Positions 5,619-8,699 of a stretch of 8,699 bases of DNA are shown here, piece after piece. Under the pieces are notes generated by a model that saw only the letters and a program-made list of their open reading frames with translations, made no database searches and was not told where the DNA came from. The position numbers and the translations under genes were made by a program. The stretch is from an uncultured Verrucomicrobiota bacterium. GTDB taxonomy: Bacteria; Verrucomicrobiota; Verrucomicrobiae; Opitutales; Opitutaceae. Each line of letters begins with the position of its first letter. The stretch's first letter is position 1. The stretch covers positions 1 to 8,699 of the forward strand of contig CAMLQS010000212.1 of the NCBI GenBank assembly GCA_946482165.1, read 5' to 3'.

Positions 5619-8339
5619 CGAACCGGCGGCGAGGGCCTGGATCTGGGAGGCGGTGAGGACGCCGGGGTAGAGGCGCACGTCGTCGAGCGCGCCGTTGAAG
5701 AAGTTGTTGCCGGTTTGGAGGCTGCCGATGCGCAGGCCGGTCGGGAAGGTGCGCGGGCCAGTCGGGCCGGTGCCGCTGCCGCGCAGGACGCCATCGACAT
5801 ACACGGTCATCGCGCCGGTGGTGTTGTCGCGGGTGGCGGCGACGTGGTGCCAGGCGCCGTCGTTGATGTTGACCGAGGAGGCGAGGGTGGTGTCGCCGCC
5901 CGCCGAGCCGACGCCGAGCACGAATTTGCCGTCCACCAGGGCCGTGCCCCAGTCGGCCCCGCCGCCGCCCACCTCGCCGTCCACGAGCCCTTTGCCGCCC
6001 CACCAGGCGCCGCCGCTCCAGCCGCCGTTGTCGGTGGTTTTCACCCACATCGCGACGGTGAAGTCGTCCGTCACGGAGCGCGGGATGGAGACGTAGCTGC
6101 TCGTGCCGTTGAACTGCGCGGCCTGCGCGCCGACCTTGCCGGAGACGTAGGTGAGCGCGTTCGCGGTGCCGTGCTTGCCTTTGCCGCTGCCGTCGAGCGC
6201 GTCGCCGTCGAAGGCGTAGAGGGCGTTCGCTTCCGGCGGATTGGCGGTGCCGTCCCCGCCCCACGTCATCCCCATGATGTTGTCAAAGACAGGGATGAAG
6301 GCGTCCGCGATTTTGGTCTGCCCCGTCACGTTTGGATGGTAGTCCGCGCCGTAATCGGCCGGAAAATCGATGTTGAAGGGCACATTGGCGAAATGAACCT
6401 TGCTGTCGCCCGAGGCGCTCACCGCTGCGGCGACGTAATCACTGGCAAAGGCAGGCATGCCGGACCACCAGGTGCAGAGAATGTGGGCGTTGGGGTAATG
6501 GCTGCGCAGCCTTGTAATGAAGTTGCTGTAGCCGCCCACATACTGCGCCTGGGACGGATAGGGCGTGGTGGAGAAATCGTTGATTCCCAGGACGACGACC
6601 ACCACGTCCGGCTGCCAGGTGAAGGCGTAGTCGTTGGCCGCGACGGAGCCGCAGGTGCGCGGGTAATAAAATGGAACGGGATCCGGGGAAGTCTGATTTG
6701 CATCACCGTAGTTTCGAACCATCCCGTGCCCGGACCGCGCCGTAATCATGCAGTCCGCGTTGTAATGGCTGGCCATCAGGCCCGCGTAGGAGAGGAGTGC
6801 GTTCTCGGTGGCGTTGGTAAACGGTTCTCCGAACGTCGTCTCAACGCCGTAGCCGCAGGTAAAGGAATCGCCGATGAACTCGATCTTGCGGACGGGCGCA
6901 GGGTCCGGCGCGACCAGCGCCCGGCCTCCGTCGAGGACGAAGCCGTGGAACGTGTTCTTGCCGGCGTTCGCCTCGACTCGGCGGCGAAGCGTGACGGTGT
7001 GCGCGGTGTCGCTCAATCCGGAGGCCACGGGGAAGGTTTGCAGGCCGCCGGACGCGCTGAGAATGGGGGCGGTTTTCACGCCATCGATGAAGACGTCGAA
7101 GTATTTGCCCGGTCCGTCGAGCTTCACGGAGCAGGAGCTGCCCTGGAACTTCGCGCGGATGGTGCTATACGACCAATCGAAGCCGGGGGCGGCGGGATTC
7201 GTGAGATCGAATCGGCCGACATACTGGATGTGGGGATCATCGGCGCCGATGTGGGCCGGGGCGAGGGCCTCGGCCTGCGTGAGGACGATGTCGCCGCCGT
7301 CGGGCACGACATCGAAAACCAGTTTGCCCTCCACGATCTGGCTGCTTACGGGCGCGCCGTTTTGGGTGATGGTGGCCCGAGCCCAACCAGCCGGGAGCGG
7401 ACGACGCAGGGTGAGGGGATAGTTGAAGACCGTGTCGTCCAGGCCATCGGTGAGGCGCAGGGTGATGCTGGTGGCGCCGCTCGAGACGACGGTGAGGACG
7501 GCGGCGTTCCGCTCCTGGATATAGCGGGCGACATTGCCGAAGGTCTCGACCCACCATTTGGTCGGATCGGCGGCGACGTAATCGAGGTTGGACTCCAGAA
7601 GCAGGGAGTCGATGGGGCAGCAGGCGGGGTCGTCGTCGATGCCGTGGAGCAGCCAGACCAGCCAACTGCCCGAGGCGGCGACGTTGTCGGACGGGGTGTC
7701 CATGCCGTTGTCGGGACCGAGGGCGCCGATGCTCAGAAAGTCCGGAGGCGTGGCGGGGACCAGGGAGCCGTTGCAGCTCCGCGCGAAGGGATAATGCTGC
7801 GCGATGATGGATCGCTTGGGCACCGCGCAGTAGGGGTAGGCGAGGCTGACGCACGGTTTTCCCGTGCGGGACTCGATCAGGCTTTTGGAGTTCGCCACCT
7901 CGGTGGTGACCTGCTCGTCCGTCAGCGTCGGGAGATTGGGATGCGTGAGGGTGTGGCTGCCGATCTCGTGGCCTTTGGCGGAGGCGTTTTCTATCGCGGA
8001 CCATTGGGACGCGGAGAGATTGCCGACGATGCAAAAGAAGGTCGCGGGCAGACCTCGCGAGTCGAACATGGGCTGCGCCACGGAGAACTGTTTCGGCGAG
8101 TTGTCGTCGAAGGTGTAGGAGACCGCGCTGGCGCGAAACCCGCGCCAGGTGGCGACTTCGTAGGGCGCGGGGACCGTGGCCGCGAGCGCGGCGCTCGTGC
8201 CGCATGCGCAGCATGCGCCTAGGAGGAGGGCGGCCAGGGCCGAACGCGAGGGGCACGGCGGGCGCGCGGGGAGTGTTGCGCGCGAAGGGCGCGAAGGGCG
8301 GACTTGGTGGGTGCCGTTGAGGGGGCGGGCGGGATGCAT
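4983..8339 (-). CDS. Exported CE4 polysaccharide deacetylase / CE2 acetyl esterase fusion with LamG, FN3 and tail module
   Basis: 1118 residues. An Arg/Pro-rich N-region precedes a hydrophobic stretch (33-54) that is a signal peptide. Residues 60-285 are a CE4 (NodB-like) deacetylase: YTFDD (75-79, catalytic base D78 and metal ligand D79), metal histidines in SHTLTH (H128, H132) and a motif-5-like LLH (H232); the usual Arg of the third motif is missing (AYPYC, 167-171). A beta segment (285-355) follows. Residues 365-690 form a CE2-type esterase: an N-terminal jelly roll (IQYVGRFDL, ending FHGFVLDGG), nucleophile S492 in FIGDSFTCGYG, oxyanion GIND (585-588), and D666/H668 in DYHPN. Then LamG (700-905), FN3 (908-995) and a tail with Ca loop D1020 to E1031. 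CE4 enzymes remove N- or O-acetyl groups and CE2 enzymes remove O-acetyl groups, often from glucomannan or xylan. The start is 18 bp after the previous stop; no other in-frame ATG fits. The domain calls are firm, the substrate is inferred. Confidence 0.9.
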   Translation of the reverse strand: MHPARPLNGTHQVRPSRPSRATLPARPPCPSRSALAALLLGACCACGTSAALAATVPAPYEVATWRGFRASAVSYTFDDNSPKQFSVAQPMFDSRGLPATFFCIVGNLSASQWSAIENASAKGHEIGSHTLTHPNLPTLTDEQVTTEVANSKSLIESRTGKPCVSLAYPYCAVPKRSIIAQHYPFARSCNGSLVPATPPDFLSIGALGPDNGMDTPSDNVAASGSWLVWLLHGIDDDPACCPIDSLLLESNLDYVAADPTKWWVETFGNVARYIQERNAAVLTVVSSGATSITLRLTDGLDDTVFNYPLTLRRPLPAGWARATITQNGAPVSSQIVEGKLVFDVVPDGGDIVLTQAEALAPAHIGADDPHIQYVGRFDLTNPAAPGFDWSYSTIRAKFQGSSCSVKLDGPGKYFDVFIDGVKTAPILSASGGLQTFPVASGLSDTAHTVTLRRRVEANAGKNTFHGFVLDGGRALVAPDPAPVRKIEFIGDSFTCGYGVETTFGEPFTNATENALLSYAGLMASHYNADCMITARSGHGMVRNYGDANQTSPDPVPFYYPRTCGSVAANDYAFTWQPDVVVVVLGINDFSTTPYPSQAQYVGGYSNFITRLRSHYPNAHILCTWWSGMPAFASDYVAAAVSASGDSKVHFANVPFNIDFPADYGADYHPNVTGQTKIADAFIPVFDNIMGMTWGGDGTANPPEANALYAFDGDALDGSGKGKHGTANALTYVSGKVGAQAAQFNGTSSYVSIPRSVTDDFTVAMWVKTTDNGGWSGGAWWGGKGLVDGEVGGGGADWGTALVDGKFVLGVGSAGGDTTLASSVNINDGAWHHVAATRDNTTGAMTVYVDGVLRGSGTGPTGPRTFPTGLRIGSLQTGNNFFNGALDDVRLYPGVLTASQIQALAAGSLPAPQNVTATPGSGTITLAWNTVPHATGYTIRRALTGDGAFAGFATGLTATSYQNAGLGDGETWYYTVAADGLFGPGPASAPVSATTYTSLQNWRVANFGTIADTGASADHADPDGDGWINFHEYVSGTAPNDPASLLKITRLEPAGEGDGLRLAFPSVAGRSYRVERSLTLEAGSRSTLQDAIVGTGAEIEVADTGAAALPRRFYRVVAW
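8279..8300. repeat. Tandem 9-bp repeat in the 5' end of the esterase gene
   Basis: CGCGAAGGG occurs twice back to back at 8281-8298 on the plus strand. In the gene it encodes the RPSRPSR stretch (14-20) of the unusually long, Arg/Pro-rich segment before the hydrophobic core of the signal peptide. It is likely a slippage product and of little functional weight. Confidence 0.6.
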
Positions 8340-8357
8340 GGATCGTCAGGGATTGGT

Positions 8358-8699
8358 CTAGTCCTGCGTGACGCGGAGGCGGGCGAAGACGCGGGCGTTG
8401 GTCATCGGTATGCGCACGGTCACGGTTTGGGTGAGGCCGCCCTCGTCGTCGCTGACCGTCCAGGTGGGGTCGCCCTCCGGCAGGCTGGTCCAGGCGGGGG
8501 AGGCGAGGTCGGTGGTGGTTTCGATCACCCAGGCGACGCCCGGAGCGGCGCGGCGGCGGGTGAAGGTGACGACGAAGTCCGAGGCGTCCGGGGCGGCGCT
8601 CGGCGCGACGGCGAACTCCAGGGCGCCGGCGGCGTCGGGTGCGCGGGGATCGAGGCCGAGCGCCCATTCGACGAGGTTGGGCGCGGGGTCGGCGTCGGG
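8358..8699 (-). CDS. C-terminal tail of a large, probably exported protein (5' end outside window)
   Basis: The reading frame is open from the window edge to TAG at 8360-8358, giving 113 residues. It begins inside a degenerate Ca-loop: PDADPAPNLVEWALGLDP keeps Asp at loop positions 3 and 5, Asn at 9 and Glu at 12, while the usual Gly at 6 is Pro; position 1 would lie just outside the window. The rest is a small beta-rich module (DFVVTFTRR, VAWVIETTTDL, PAWTSL, NARVFARLRVTQD). It aligns in pattern with the tails of the two downstream enzymes (F-x-S-V-A-G-R-S-Y-R-V-E; W-x-x-L; R-x-F-Y-R) and shares its final residues with the fragment at 824-1000. Such tails are common at the ends of verrucomicrobial exported proteins. 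The catalytic or binding part is not visible. Only 18 bp separate its stop from the esterase start, which suggests an operon. Confidence 0.8.
   Translation of the reverse strand, partial: PDADPAPNLVEWALGLDPRAPDAAGALEFAVAPSAAPDASDFVVTFTRRRAAPGVAWVIETTTDLASPAWTSLPEGDPTWTVSDDEGGLTQTVTVRIPMTNARVFARLRVTQD

Noticed and set aside
5250..8222. Plus-strand open frame of 990 codons opposite the CE4-CE2 gene
   Set aside because: Same reason: it mirrors the codon bias of the minus-strand gene, has no recognisable motif and overlaps conserved catalytic segments.
7237..8667. Minus-strand 476-codon frame overlapping the esterase 5' part and the upstream tail
   Set aside because: It is Arg/Pro/His-rich and out of frame with the CE4 motifs; it crosses two genes that have better evidence.

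Overview
This 8.7 kb window is very G+C-rich (about two thirds G+C by eye). Every convincing gene lies on the minus strand, so transcription runs from the right edge to the left edge. The content is a set of exported, multi-domain carbohydrate-active proteins. Their C-terminal tails combine a Ca-loop motif (DxDxDGxxNxxE) with a short beta-rich module, sometimes ending in VFARLRxTQ. This architecture, the base composition and the intergenic palindromes suggest Verrucomicrobiota, most likely an Opitutaceae-type polysaccharide degrader. The taxon is inferred from style; no phylogenetic marker is present.

Layout in the direction of transcription. (1) 8699-8358: the last 113 residues of a large protein that begins outside the window, consisting only of its tail. 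(2) 18 bp later, 8339-4983: an 1118-residue fusion of a CE4-type polysaccharide deacetylase, a CE2-type SGNH acetyl esterase, a LamG domain, a fibronectin type III (FN3) domain and the tail. (3) 47 bp later, 4935-1174: a 1253-residue GH5 endo-glucanase-type enzyme with an N-terminal accessory domain, three FN3 domains, an unassigned beta-sandwich, a CBM6 and the same tail. (4) 1173-635: a 539 bp interval holding two distinct palindromic elements on either side of a 58-codon orphan tail fragment. (5) 634-1: the N-terminal 211 residues of a GH31 alpha-glycosidase (alpha-xylosidase-like), cut by the window edge.

The first three genes are spaced like an operon. GH31 is separated by the repeat-rich interval and may have its own promoter. 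A reasonable joint role is extracellular attack on an acetylated beta-1,4-linked plant polysaccharide such as acetylated xyloglucan or glucomannan: two esterases remove acetyl groups, GH5 cuts the backbone, binding modules hold the substrate, and GH31 removes alpha-linked side groups. Substrate identity is an inference.

The most unusual signals are the CE4-CE2-LamG fusion, the approximately 635 bp C-terminal module shared by two adjacent but catalytically unrelated genes, the orphan tail scrap, and a compact element of four consecutive triloop hairpins enclosed by long inverted repeats.
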